This document shows positions 35,183 to 43,314 of a DNA stretch of 64,000 bases, piece after piece (position 1 is the first letter of the stretch; every line of letters begins with the position of its first letter). The notes beneath the pieces are model-generated. The model did not search any database. It saw nothing but the letters and a program-made list of their open reading frames with translations, and had not been told where the DNA came from. The stretch is from positions 62,001 to 126,000 of IMG/VR virus record IMGVR_UViG_3300042868_010004. One strand, 5' to 3'. Origin of the DNA: a virus. A program made the position numbers and the translations under genes.

Positions 35183-37057
35183 TTAAAGTTTGGTTTGAAA
35201 GGCCACGACGCTTGATTCCGATTTAAATGTCTTTTTCGGTATGATTACTACGTCAACCACTCCATCAATCTCTCCGTGCCCGGTCATAACCGCTTCATTT
35301 TCAAAAATCGGGGCATAAGGAATAATGCAATCAATATACGGATTGCCTTCTAGTATCTCGCTAAACTGAGGATTGGCCGCGAAGTAAATTTTATGGTCCG
35401 GGTAAGTCTGGCGGGCAGATTCCAAAAGAGAGGTCGAGAGATATAACTCTTGTTCATCACCGTTAGAGACAAAAAGAACGGTCTTACAATTTTGGTCAAA
35501 TAATTCAGTCAATTCCGTTTTCTTATTCCGTTCATTATCATCTAAGGCAACTTTGATAAAGTATTTGTAAACATCTTCTCGGGAAATGCCTTGACTCAGC
35601 GCTGTCATCCAGTGCTTTCGCCCGTCCCCATTCGGGGGCTCGGGCTGGAAGAGAACGTTGTCATACAGCAGGGTCAGGAATTCATCCGGGGATTCAACCT
35701 CGGGCATAGGATAGTCTGGATTCTTTCGTTTGGGCGTTAGATCGAAGTCGTAATTAATCTCGGGAAGATTGTCTAGGATTTCGACCCATTTTTTACCCAT
35801 TACCTCGGGAGAGAAGGTATTAAGGGCAAAAGAACGCCCGCTATCCCCAATGATTTTTCGCTTGTCGGAATCCATTAAATGGATCTTTTTCAGGAATTTG
35901 AAGACCGAATATGGATTGGGGACGGCCCGATTGAATTGCGTTTGATGTTGAACCGTGTATGAACAATCAATTTCAGTCACAAAGGGTTCGTCCGTAAAGG
36001 TCTTCCCGAATGAGTAGGAGACGGTTCCAAGGGGTAGCCCGGCATACAGGGCCTCAATGATTGGCATTTCGCACCCGCCCGCATTAGCAAGGTGGCAATA
36101 ACAATCCATGATATTGTAAATTTCATTCAACTGGGATTCGGAAACCCCATGATAGACATTGGTTGTGATTTGACTTTTCTCATACCCGCAAAATGGGCAG
36201 TTCTGATCCTGACCGACATACGGCTTGATCTCATATTCGTTGCATTGACGGCAAATATACGTGGTTAAGACATCCTCTGTTTGAACCCCGCAATCCTTCA
36301 TCAGCTTAGGGATATTCCATCCTTCTGAAAAGTTCGTGTGAAGAAGTAGTTTTGCCTTTACGTTCGGGAATTCTTTTCGGAATTGAGCAAAGCCCTGCAA
36401 GAGCGGTTTGATTTCTTTCCGGGGCTGCGAACGGAAGACGAAGCCGGTGATGAAGGTATCGGAGTCAATACAGAACTTCTTTCGTAGGTTCAACTTGTCT
36501 TCTTTTGGTAACGGGAAGAAATATTCGTTCTCAATGATGGCGGGCATTGTCCGGACGTGATTCAGTCCGATTTTCTGAAATTCCTCCTCCGCGAATTTTG
36601 CCCAAACGGTCATATTCGGTGACTTCTTCGCCATTTCGATCTGTTCGTCGGCCAGAGGGAGAGAGTCAATCGTGATATGCGGAATGACGTTAATTTTGTT
36701 CCACCAAGACTTTTTCAGATAGGGGAAGGCCCAAGAGTCGTTGGAAAGAATGAATATGTCGGGCTTTGTCTTTTGAATGAACTCGTCAATTTTCAGAGAG
36801 CCATAAGAAGCGTCTCTGAGGGCTGTGGGATCAGATTGCAGAGCGGCGAGTTGATTCCGGTCATCAGGGGTCGCCCCATAACATTCAATGGGAAGTTTTT
36901 TATTTTCGGGGGCAGACCAAGAAAGGCCGGTTGCAAAATATTTTAAGTCATACTTACCTGTCTTGTATAGATATTTCAGGAGGGCTTTCCCGTTTCTGCC
37001 TAGCCCGGTATTTGAAGTTGGGAAATCGGTTGAAATTGCAACTACTTTTTTGCGCAT
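35183..37057 (-). CDS. GT4-type glycosyltransferase with inserted zinc ribbon
   Basis: About 624 residues from the ATG giving MRKKVVAISTDFPTSNTGLG, a typical GT-B N-terminal loop; the longer frame to 37090 adds a hydrophobic stretch without support. The GT4 C-terminal motif is present (GGCEMPIIEALYAGLP). Between the two Rossmann halves a four-cysteine zinc ribbon is inserted (CRQC and CPFCG, about 17 residues apart). Residues after about 530 (KTVLFVSNGDEQELYLSTSL) begin a second GT9-like domain. So it may carry two transferase activities. It heads the minus-strand sugar block. Confidence 0.7.
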   Translation of the reverse strand: MRKKVVAISTDFPTSNTGLGRNGKALLKYLYKTGKYDLKYFATGLSWSAPENKKLPIECYGATPDDRNQLAALQSDPTALRDASYGSLKIDEFIQKTKPDIFILSNDSWAFPYLKKSWWNKINVIPHITIDSLPLADEQIEMAKKSPNMTVWAKFAEEEFQKIGLNHVRTMPAIIENEYFFPLPKEDKLNLRKKFCIDSDTFITGFVFRSQPRKEIKPLLQGFAQFRKEFPNVKAKLLLHTNFSEGWNIPKLMKDCGVQTEDVLTTYICRQCNEYEIKPYVGQDQNCPFCGYEKSQITTNVYHGVSESQLNEIYNIMDCYCHLANAGGCEMPIIEALYAGLPLGTVSYSFGKTFTDEPFVTEIDCSYTVQHQTQFNRAVPNPYSVFKFLKKIHLMDSDKRKIIGDSGRSFALNTFSPEVMGKKWVEILDNLPEINYDFDLTPKRKNPDYPMPEVESPDEFLTLLYDNVLFQPEPPNGDGRKHWMTALSQGISREDVYKYFIKVALDDNERNKKTELTELFDQNCKTVLFVSNGDEQELYLSTSLLESARQTYPDHKIYFAANPQFSEILEGNPYIDCIIPYAPIFENEAVMTGHGEIDGVVDVVIIPKKTFKSESSVVAFQTKL

Positions 37058-37115
37058 GCAGATTATGAAAAACAAGAATACATAAGTCAAGACGGAAGTT
37101 TATCATTCAAATCCG

Positions 37116-37150
37116 AAAAAAGAAAACCCGCCTGTTTTAAGGGCGGGCTT
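37116..37150 (-). terminator. Terminator after the SSB-like gene
   Basis: Read on the minus strand, CCCGCC pairs with GGCGGG around an A-rich loop, followed by TTTTCTTTTTT. It lies 26 nt after the SSB-like stop codon. Confidence 0.8.
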
Positions 37151-37175
37151 TGCAAGTTGTTGATTACGAATCAGA

Positions 37176-37841
37176 TCAGAAAGGGATCTCGGAACTGTCT
37201 TCCTGATCATCAACGGGTTGCGTCTTGGGCTTAGTGGTTTTCTTACCAGTGGGCGCGGGGGTAGGGTCAGCCTTCTTCGCGGGGACCGTGGTCTTACCGG
37301 AGAACTTCTCTTTGATAGCTTTCACGTAGAATTCATCAAGTTCGATAGAATCACGCTTAATTACCTTACCTCGGCTATCCTTAATTTCCTCTTCCTTGGG
37401 GAGTTCGTCTTTGGTGAACTTCCACTTTACAAGTTCGTCATTTTGCCAAACGGAAATTTGTGGGTAACGAGCATTGTTCTTGGCGGGATTCGGCTTGGTA
37501 AGATAGATGGTGAACTTCAGATTCTCATAAGATTCTAGACCGAGAAGGGAATTGAATACGGATCGAGTGAGAATCGAAAAGCTCAAATCTAGAACATATT
37601 TTTCGTCCCCGTCAATCAGGGAGACCTTTACGGTGGGATACTTTTCACCCTTCCATTCGCGTTCGCCCGTATCAACTTTATCAAGAGCGCCGGAAAATTC
37701 CTTACTCTTCTGCACCACTTGGTATTCACCGTCAATCTTCTGCTTGAAAGAAAAATAAGGTTCGCACTGAACGTCATTTTCCTTGTGAACTGGTTTTACG
37801 AAGAAAACCTTGCCATTATATTCATTAGTAGAGCCAATCAT
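37176..37841 (-). CDS. Single-stranded DNA-binding protein
   Basis: 221 residues. Residues 1-150 are a beta-rich OB-like region. Residues 180-210 are a Pro/Lys/Thr-rich linker. The last residues DDQEDSSEIPF form the acidic tip ending in IPF that SSB proteins use to recruit partners. It would coat single-stranded DNA in phage replication. It is monocistronic, with a terminator after it. A TTGACA on the minus strand near 37953 may be its -35 box. A TnpB element has inserted about 130 nt upstream. Confidence 0.7.
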   Translation of the reverse strand: MIGSTNEYNGKVFFVKPVHKENDVQCEPYFSFKQKIDGEYQVVQKSKEFSGALDKVDTGEREWKGEKYPTVKVSLIDGDEKYVLDLSFSILTRSVFNSLLGLESYENLKFTIYLTKPNPAKNNARYPQISVWQNDELVKWKFTKDELPKEEEIKDSRGKVIKRDSIELDEFYVKAIKEKFSGKTTVPAKKADPTPAPTGKKTTKPKTQPVDDQEDSSEIPF

Positions 37842-37969
37842 GATATTTTATTTTATTGTTGTTGTTTATATTTACTGTTTCTGACATTAGATTCGTTAGG
37901 ATTCCCGCACGATTCTAAAATTGATATTCTGAATTTATCGGAAATTGTCAAGAAGAAAAATTCATTCGA

Positions 37970-39290
37970 GTGAACTACCACGCCCTAAAGGGCTGTGGCT
38001 TCCTGTTTCATAGGGTTTGACTTATTACTTTCAAACATATAGTTTGAAAAAACAGCGGTCAACTCCTCCACAGGCAGACTTCTAAGTTCCGTAGAAGTTA
38101 ATTTTGGATTATATAACCCAAAACATAATATTGTTTTTGCTGATTTAATATCTCTATCTTCGGAAAAATCACCATCAACAAACATCCGTTCGGATAGGTT
38201 TATTTTTATGTTTTTCCCGCTAATTGGAGATATTTTTGTTGTTAGAAGCCAACGATTTATCATAATGGAAGTTTCCAAGTTTTTTAACTTAGTCTTTATT
38301 CTCCCCATGACTGAATGCTGAACTTGTTTTCCGAAAAGACCGGAATGCCAACCTTTTAAATTTTCATCCTGAAAGACAACGGTTTCGTATGATTTTAATT
38401 TGCTTATGAATTTATTAGCAGCGTCATTTTTCTTATTAATTAGTTTTACATGTGATTTTTGTATTTTCTTGATCTGTTTAACATAATTTTTACTTCCCTT
38501 TTTGCGCTTTGATAACTTTCTCTGTTTTCTCTTATGGTATATCGTTGGCGGAAAACTCCAATTAAATTTCTCACCGTTGGACAAAACAATATTATCTTTT
38601 ATTCCAAAATCCAATCCAATTTTACCGCTTTTAGCAATCTTCTCTTTATTTTGATAGCAGCAAATTTTAATATAATATCCGGTAGAATCTCTAAATAAAA
38701 CAGCACTTGCGCAATCTTTTCCGTCTAACTGAGTCAACCCAGAGATTTTCAGCTTTCCGATTCCCTGAATCCTCATATAGTTCTTTCCAGAAATTTTATG
38801 AGTTGATCCAAATTGTTTCAACGGAATGGAATTAACTTCCTGTGAAAAATCTAACCCGCCAACTTTTAACCCCGCTTTTTTAGCTTTTGAAAGGTTTACA
38901 ATATTTTGTTGACCTCTCTCAATTAAAGATTGAATAATTTGAGAACCAAGCGTTAAAGTTCTCTCTTCTTTTATATCACATTTTCCAGTTTCCTTATTAA
39001 AAACATGAACAATAACTTTTCGCTCTTTAGAATCTCTTGTGAAAAAACTTTGGTCGTTCAACATATCATTATACAACCATTTCGCTTGAACAAAAGAATT
39101 TTCTAATTTCTCCTTAACCTCCCTGCTTAAATGTGAATAATCTACCTTGACAGTGAAAACCTTCAAAGACATAGCAGATCTCTTAGCTTTATTCAAAGCC
39201 ATAGTCTGTTTTATCTTTGCTGATTTTGATAACATAATTTACTTAGTAGAATCTTCCCAACATATAAATACAGGTTTTTATGATAAAAGT
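37970..39290 (-). mobile_element. IS200/IS605-type TnpB element 1
   Basis: Boundaries were inferred by comparison with the second copy. The right end (minus strand) reads CAGGAAGCCACAGCCCTTTA then GGGCGTGGTAGTTCAC, a hairpin ending at 37970. The left end is marked by GTTTTCAC followed by TTTTATCATAAAAA near 39289, similar in the other copy. No tnpA is present. The right end overlaps the end of tnpB and probably forms the 3' part of its guide RNA, with the guide taken from flanking sequence below 37970. Confidence 0.65.
37985..39235 (-). CDS. tnpB: TnpB RNA-guided nuclease, zinc-finger region degenerate
   Basis: 416 residues. The RuvC triad is recognisable: D209 in GLDFGIKDN, E291 in FQDENLKGW and D362 in EDRDIKSAK. 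The zinc ribbon normally found between the last two is missing its cysteines (TKISPISGKNIKINL), unlike the second copy. Catalysis could still work since the acidic residues remain. The last codons (KQEATAL) are shared with the other TnpB although the proteins are otherwise very different, because this DNA is also the guide-RNA scaffold. It acts as a transposon-encoded guide nuclease. Confidence 0.82.
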   Translation of the reverse strand: MLSKSAKIKQTMALNKAKRSAMSLKVFTVKVDYSHLSREVKEKLENSFVQAKWLYNDMLNDQSFFTRDSKERKVIVHVFNKETGKCDIKEERTLTLGSQIIQSLIERGQQNIVNLSKAKKAGLKVGGLDFSQEVNSIPLKQFGSTHKISGKNYMRIQGIGKLKISGLTQLDGKDCASAVLFRDSTGYYIKICCYQNKEKIAKSGKIGLDFGIKDNIVLSNGEKFNWSFPPTIYHKRKQRKLSKRKKGSKNYVKQIKKIQKSHVKLINKKNDAANKFISKLKSYETVVFQDENLKGWHSGLFGKQVQHSVMGRIKTKLKNLETSIMINRWLLTTKISPISGKNIKINLSERMFVDGDFSEDRDIKSAKTILCFGLYNPKLTSTELRSLPVEELTAVFSNYMFESNKSNPMKQEATAL

Positions 39291-39374
39291 GAAAACCATT
39301 TTAAAATTTATTGCGATAATTCATCCCCTAGCTAAAGCACGAGGCTTTCTTATCGTCATATCGTAAACTCAGCC

Positions 39375-39815
39375 TCAGAGTATTTCATAATTGTTGCCCG
39401 ACCCGGCAATTACATCAACCGAGGCATAGGCATCTGAAATGACAAAGGTGGATTGATAATCAAAAGTCACGCCCGCGCCCGATAGCGTGATTGCATTCCC
39501 CGTAGATTGCCCGGCGATGTCTTTCACTTTGAAAATCTTAGCATCACCCGAGGGAATAGGGAAGGATAGTGTTTTGGCTGAACCTGAAGTATTCACCGCA
39601 AGATAGTAATCGGAATAGGAGACGGAATAGGAAGATTCGTTAATGACTTTTCGATTAATTGACTCGCTAAGAATAAAGATATTTTCAAAAGTTTTTTCAC
39701 CCTCGACTGTCTGATCTCCGGTCAGAAGAACAAACTGCCCATCAACTACATCAAGGATATAACCTGAGAATTGCAGGAGATTTATTTGTTCAAGACGAAT
39801 GGGCGAATAGGGCAT
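39375..39815 (-). CDS. Tail-fibre type virion protein
   Basis: 146 residues. GDQTVEGEKTFEN (about residues 33-45) is the short repeat motif common in phage tail fibre proteins. The region KDIAGQSTGNAITL followed by YASVDVIAGSGNNYEIL is the typical end of small phage fibre or decoration proteins. It stands apart from the main tail cluster, on the other strand. The TnpB element lies between it and the SSB-like gene. Confidence 0.6.
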   Translation of the reverse strand: MPYSPIRLEQINLLQFSGYILDVVDGQFVLLTGDQTVEGEKTFENIFILSESINRKVINESSYSVSYSDYYLAVNTSGSAKTLSFPIPSGDAKIFKVKDIAGQSTGNAITLSGAGVTFDYQSTFVISDAYASVDVIAGSGNNYEIL

Positions 39816-39922
39816 ACGAAAAACGGATTAAAGAACTTTTGATTTTATCCGATGTTTTTGTCTGAATGAATGGGTTTCCTATCGGGAGGATTATTTTTAA
39901 TTTTTATCATGATGATTAATGG

Positions 39923-40327
39923 TTAGTTTGGCATTCTAAATGTCTTGTCAATATGCTCTCGAACCTTCTTCTGGGCGGCAATCTTGGGGCGGGGATCGTC
40001 AGGATGGTTGATTCCCCGGCGTTTCTTGGAATACTCGTCAAAGAATTTTATCTTAACGGGGTCCATGCCGAGTTTCTGTTCCCGCTTGGCCGACATTTCG
40101 GCGGAACAGTCGGAGATGTCGCCGATTTTGACTTTTTTATTCTCAAATTGGTTGACGAACTGACTCTGGGAGAATGGGTCGGCCTTGGTATTTGAGGAAG
40201 TATAAGGAATGTTGAATACCCGATTCCATTTCAGACCATCTGAATCAAAATAAACATGCGGGTCGTTGGCGTTCTGAGAAACGTCAATAATTTCGCCGGT
40301 TTCCGGATGTTGGTAGGTATATATCAT
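39923..40327 (-). CDS. Hypothetical protein, FmdB-like start without cysteines
   Basis: 134 residues. The N-terminus (MIYTYQHPETGEIIDVSQ) has the shape of small FmdB-type zinc-ribbon proteins, but the cysteines are absent, so no zinc site is expected. The C-terminal half is basic and helical. Function unknown. The stretch 39816-39922 holds nothing recognisable. Confidence 0.55.
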   Translation of the reverse strand: MIYTYQHPETGEIIDVSQNANDPHVYFDSDGLKWNRVFNIPYTSSNTKADPFSQSQFVNQFENKKVKIGDISDCSAEMSAKREQKLGMDPVKIKFFDEYSKKRRGINHPDDPRPKIAAQKKVREHIDKTFRMPN

Positions 40328-40361
40328 GTGCCTTATTCCTGAATAAAGAGATTACACGGAA

Positions 40362-40754
40362 TCAATCCGAGATAGAATTAGAAGAAGTAATTTTACTCAG
40401 TTCTCGACTCTTTAGGCTAATATCCAAATTAATTTGTTTGATAGTCTCCATGATTTTATTTTTATTTTGAATAGCGTTTTGCCAAAGCCTCTCAGATGCA
40501 AACATTCTTTTGATTTGTAGAATTCTCCCCGGCCAAATTTTGTTAGTTTCACCAAATATTCCATCAGAAATAGGTTGAATCTCGTTCCTTTGGATCTTAT
40601 TATTTAGACTTACTTCTGATTGATAGCAAGAAAACAACTCGTTTTCACTTTCCGAAAGACTTAAAAACATTAATCTTAGTCCGGGTAATTTAGATTCAAG
40701 AAAAGAGATTTCATCCTTTAATTCATTGACTTTTTTGATTACAGAATTTTGCAT
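40362..40754 (-). CDS. Coiled-coil protein of unknown function
   Basis: 130 residues, mostly helical with heptad-like leucine and lysine spacing (VNELKDEISFLESKLPG). There are two cysteines or fewer, no enzymatic motif and no membrane segment. Its start overlaps the end of the upstream glycosyltransferase gene by 16 nt, so it is translated in the same operon. Confidence 0.55.
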   Translation of the reverse strand: MQNSVIKKVNELKDEISFLESKLPGLRLMFLSLSESENELFSCYQSEVSLNNKIQRNEIQPISDGIFGETNKIWPGRILQIKRMFASERLWQNAIQNKNKIMETIKQINLDISLKSRELSKITSSNSISD

Positions 40755-41830
40755 AAAATTGCATCAACGGTCTTTTTCCATGTAAAATCAGTTTGAATTT
40801 TTAACCCGGCCTCATTGATTTTATTTTTCAGTCTTTTTTCTAGCGCGCGGTCCATGGCAGAAGAGAACGAATTTGAGTCCCATGAAAAAAAATTTCCCTG
40901 ATTCCATCCCGAGCCTTTAACGAAAAATTTATTGTCATAACAGGGGACTTTACCGTCCGGTTCAATCAAATCCGCCCCGCCGACAGAAGCCCATTCCTTC
41001 AATCCCATGGTGTTTGGCCCGACCATATACTTTCCTAATCCGAGACAATGAAACGACGGCAAACTCCATCCCTCATTCGCCCCGCCATCCAAGACGATAT
41101 TGCAGCAGTTGAAGGCTTCGTTCAGTTGAGTCTGATTCGCTAGATATGGATAGATCGTAACATTAAAATACTTCTTCCCGCCCATGAACTTGTCGATCAG
41201 CCCGGCGTTCTCTTCCGGCTTGAGATGGACATTATGAACATGGAGATGCAGACGATGTTTTGGGTTATTACCGAACTTCTCAAGCCAGAGGGGTATTACT
41301 TTATGGTGCCACTTCCGGGCTTCAAGTTTTCCGCAAATCAGCCAGACGGTGACATCATCGGGCAGATACTTTTTATTGGTTGTATAGAAGTGTATGGGGT
41401 CGAATCCGAGGGGAATGTTATGAACCGGGACTTCGACCCCGTAATTCAAAAAAGTCTGGCGGGTTTCTTCATTTGTAACAAAGATTTGATCTTGATTGTT
41501 CAGAATATTGACTTCGTTCGGGGTTAATTCGTCTAGTTCATGGAAGGTCAGCAAGTTTTGGCGCTCGCCCACGGATTGTTCCGCCGACTGAATGTGCCAG
41601 AGTTTGAGCGTGGGATTCTTCCGTGAGTAGGAGGATAGGAATGAATTCGCCTTGGAGGTTAGTAGAGCCTTATCTTCCTCTTTTGCTTTCGAGAAGGATT
41701 GGAAATCCATTTGTCCGATTGGACAGAAATCAAAGGGCTGTCCGCGCCGGATTAGTTCTTGGGCGATGTTGAAGCCGACTGACCCAAAGGACACGGAATT
41801 TTGGGGCGCGTTGAAGTTGATTTTTTGCAT
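40739..41830 (-). CDS. GT4-type glycosyltransferase
   Basis: 363 residues with a GT-B layout. The N-terminal half has a VGFNIAQELIRRG helix; the C-terminal half shows WLICGKLEARKWHHKVI (donor-site strand and helix) and DGGANEGWSLPSFHCLGLGK (the GT4 E-x7-E-type donor loop, here with EGWSLP). It uses a nucleotide sugar to modify an unknown acceptor. It is part of a minus-strand run with a YopX protein and a sigma factor upstream. Confidence 0.75.
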   Translation of the reverse strand: MQKINFNAPQNSVSFGSVGFNIAQELIRRGQPFDFCPIGQMDFQSFSKAKEEDKALLTSKANSFLSSYSRKNPTLKLWHIQSAEQSVGERQNLLTFHELDELTPNEVNILNNQDQIFVTNEETRQTFLNYGVEVPVHNIPLGFDPIHFYTTNKKYLPDDVTVWLICGKLEARKWHHKVIPLWLEKFGNNPKHRLHLHVHNVHLKPEENAGLIDKFMGGKKYFNVTIYPYLANQTQLNEAFNCCNIVLDGGANEGWSLPSFHCLGLGKYMVGPNTMGLKEWASVGGADLIEPDGKVPCYDNKFFVKGSGWNQGNFFSWDSNSFSSAMDRALEKRLKNKINEAGLKIQTDFTWKKTVDAILCKIL

Positions 41831-41841
41831 ATATAGATTGT

Positions 41842-42270
41842 TTATCGTTTTTTGTAAAAATTCTCTTTGGCAACCCTAATTCTCTCTAAAAGCTCTGGAT
41901 TTTCCATATTGTTTCCAATAATTTCCGCTAGCTGTTCTTCTGGCTCCATATAATCATGCCAAATATTCCCCGCACACCAATTAGAAATTACTAGACCAAG
42001 ATCTTTATAATTATCTCCAACACAAAGAACGTCGCCTTCGTAAATTTCTTTTCCATTCTTATCTTTTGATCCGGTGAATTGTTGGATAACTAGCTTGTCT
42101 GGCATCACCAATTCATTGAATGAATTTCGGACTAGACAGCCCTGTTCCAGCAGATTCCGAAAATAATTGGTTGATTGGTGGGTCGGAGTTAGTGGGTGGA
42201 TATCATTAGAGGTAACCCATTCTTTATTTTCCGTATCCCATACTCGAAATTTGATTTGTCTGTTTGTCAT
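41842..42270 (-). CDS. YopX-family protein
   Basis: 142 residues. The start MTNRQIKFRVWDTENKEW and the central GSKDKNGKEIYEGDVLCVG are the hallmark segments of the YopX family, small beta-barrel-like proteins common in phages and of unknown role. A second YopX-like protein is encoded at 51182-51565 with the same landmarks. It lies 11 nt before the glycosyltransferase and 3 nt after the sigma factor, as part of one operon. Confidence 0.8.
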   Translation of the reverse strand: MTNRQIKFRVWDTENKEWVTSNDIHPLTPTHQSTNYFRNLLEQGCLVRNSFNELVMPDKLVIQQFTGSKDKNGKEIYEGDVLCVGDNYKDLGLVISNWCAGNIWHDYMEPEEQLAEIIGNNMENPELLERIRVAKENFYKKR

Positions 42271-42273
42271 AAA

Positions 42274-42888
42274 TTAAAATTTCCGCCCGACTAATTCCTT
42301 CCCAACCTTCTCCCGGATTTTCTTCTGAATAGTCCGTGCAGAAACAATACAGCCCTGTTTTGACGTTCCTTCCGACTCGGCAATAGCCTTCCATTTCCCG
42401 AGCGCCGAATTGTCCCCATGGTCGAGAAACCGCTTGCGGAAAACCCTTTGTTTTCTAGGAGTCATGGTTCGAACCACCTGCTGTATGACCGCGATGCCGT
42501 CTCTGGCCTCCAACTCCGAATGCAGGCTCGGCATCTTGGCGGGCAGAATGTCGAAATTAATTTCATCCCATGATTCATTCTTGGCGAATTTGTTCTTATC
42601 TTTAATAATTTGTAAACACCTGTTCCGTGTGACCGATCCGAGGAAGGTTCCGAATGCGCCTCTCGCTGGATCGTAACCTAGTGCCGCTGAGTAGACCGTA
42701 TAGGGCTTTTCGTCCAAGCTTTCTTGGTAGGAAAAATGCGGGGAGTTTAAATAGGGCTTGGTGCAGGTATGGTAAATGCCGGAATGGCGACTCATTAGTT
42801 CGGTAACAGCCAAGCTATCGGCCTCCTCTTTGACTTTTCGGACCAATTCTAAATCGGGAACGGAGGAGAGGGACGGGGGCGTATACAT
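42274..42888 (-). CDS. Phage sigma factor
   Basis: 204 residues. Residues 12-100 match sigma region 2: a helix from DLELVRKVKEEADSL, then a segment ending AALGYDPARGAFGTFLGSV and TRNRCLQIIKDK, the core-binding and -10-recognition helices. Residues about 140-200 (MTPRKQRVFRKRFLDHG followed by a helix pair with SARTIQKKIREK) resemble region 4. Small sigma factors in phages drive late transcription. A recurring GTGTAAAC element upstream of structural genes is a candidate target. The 3-nt spacing to YopX and to the next gene indicates one operon. Confidence 0.72.
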   Translation of the reverse strand: MYTPPSLSSVPDLELVRKVKEEADSLAVTELMSRHSGIYHTCTKPYLNSPHFSYQESLDEKPYTVYSAALGYDPARGAFGTFLGSVTRNRCLQIIKDKNKFAKNESWDEINFDILPAKMPSLHSELEARDGIAVIQQVVRTMTPRKQRVFRKRFLDHGDNSALGKWKAIAESEGTSKQGCIVSARTIQKKIREKVGKELVGRKF

Positions 42889-42891
42889 ACC

Positions 42892-43278
42892 TTAAAGAAT
42901 TCTCATTTTCTTGATAAGAGGTAGCAAATAAGAAAAACTTGAATCAAAAAATACTAGAGAGTCATTACCCCTTTCGATAAAGGGGATCAAAGAAGAACCG
43001 AAAATTTCCGGATTACCCAAATCCTCGCTGTATAAAACGTAAATCTGGTCCTCAAAAATTGATACAAATGCGGTCTTTTTGCATTTTTTGAGCTGTTTGA
43101 TGGCATTCTCTACAATGTTTTTAGCCGCTTTTTTGTTATCGTCAAAGTCCTGATTCCCAGCATAGTCAAAAGTATAAGCCAAGGCTGCTGCTGCCTCGTT
43201 ATTTTCCCAGCTAAAACCAATAGGAAAGAAGGTGATTCGACCTAATTTGCTATTGAGTGATATTTGCTGGTAGCTCAT
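42892..43278 (-). CDS. Hypothetical protein
   Basis: 128 residues, mixed alpha/beta, no recognised domain. It has a Lys-rich helix in the middle (NAIKQLKKCKKTAFVSIF) and hydrophobic strands near the end. It is expressed from the sigma-factor operon, 3 nt upstream of the sigma gene, and may be a partner or regulator. That is only a positional idea. Confidence 0.55.
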   Translation of the reverse strand: MSYQQISLNSKLGRITFFPIGFSWENNEAAAALAYTFDYAGNQDFDDNKKAAKNIVENAIKQLKKCKKTAFVSIFEDQIYVLYSEDLGNPEIFGSSLIPFIERGNDSLVFFDSSFSYLLPLIKKMRIL

Positions 43279-43314
43279 ACGTTCTGTCCCACGTTATATT
43301 TTAACCGAAAAAAG

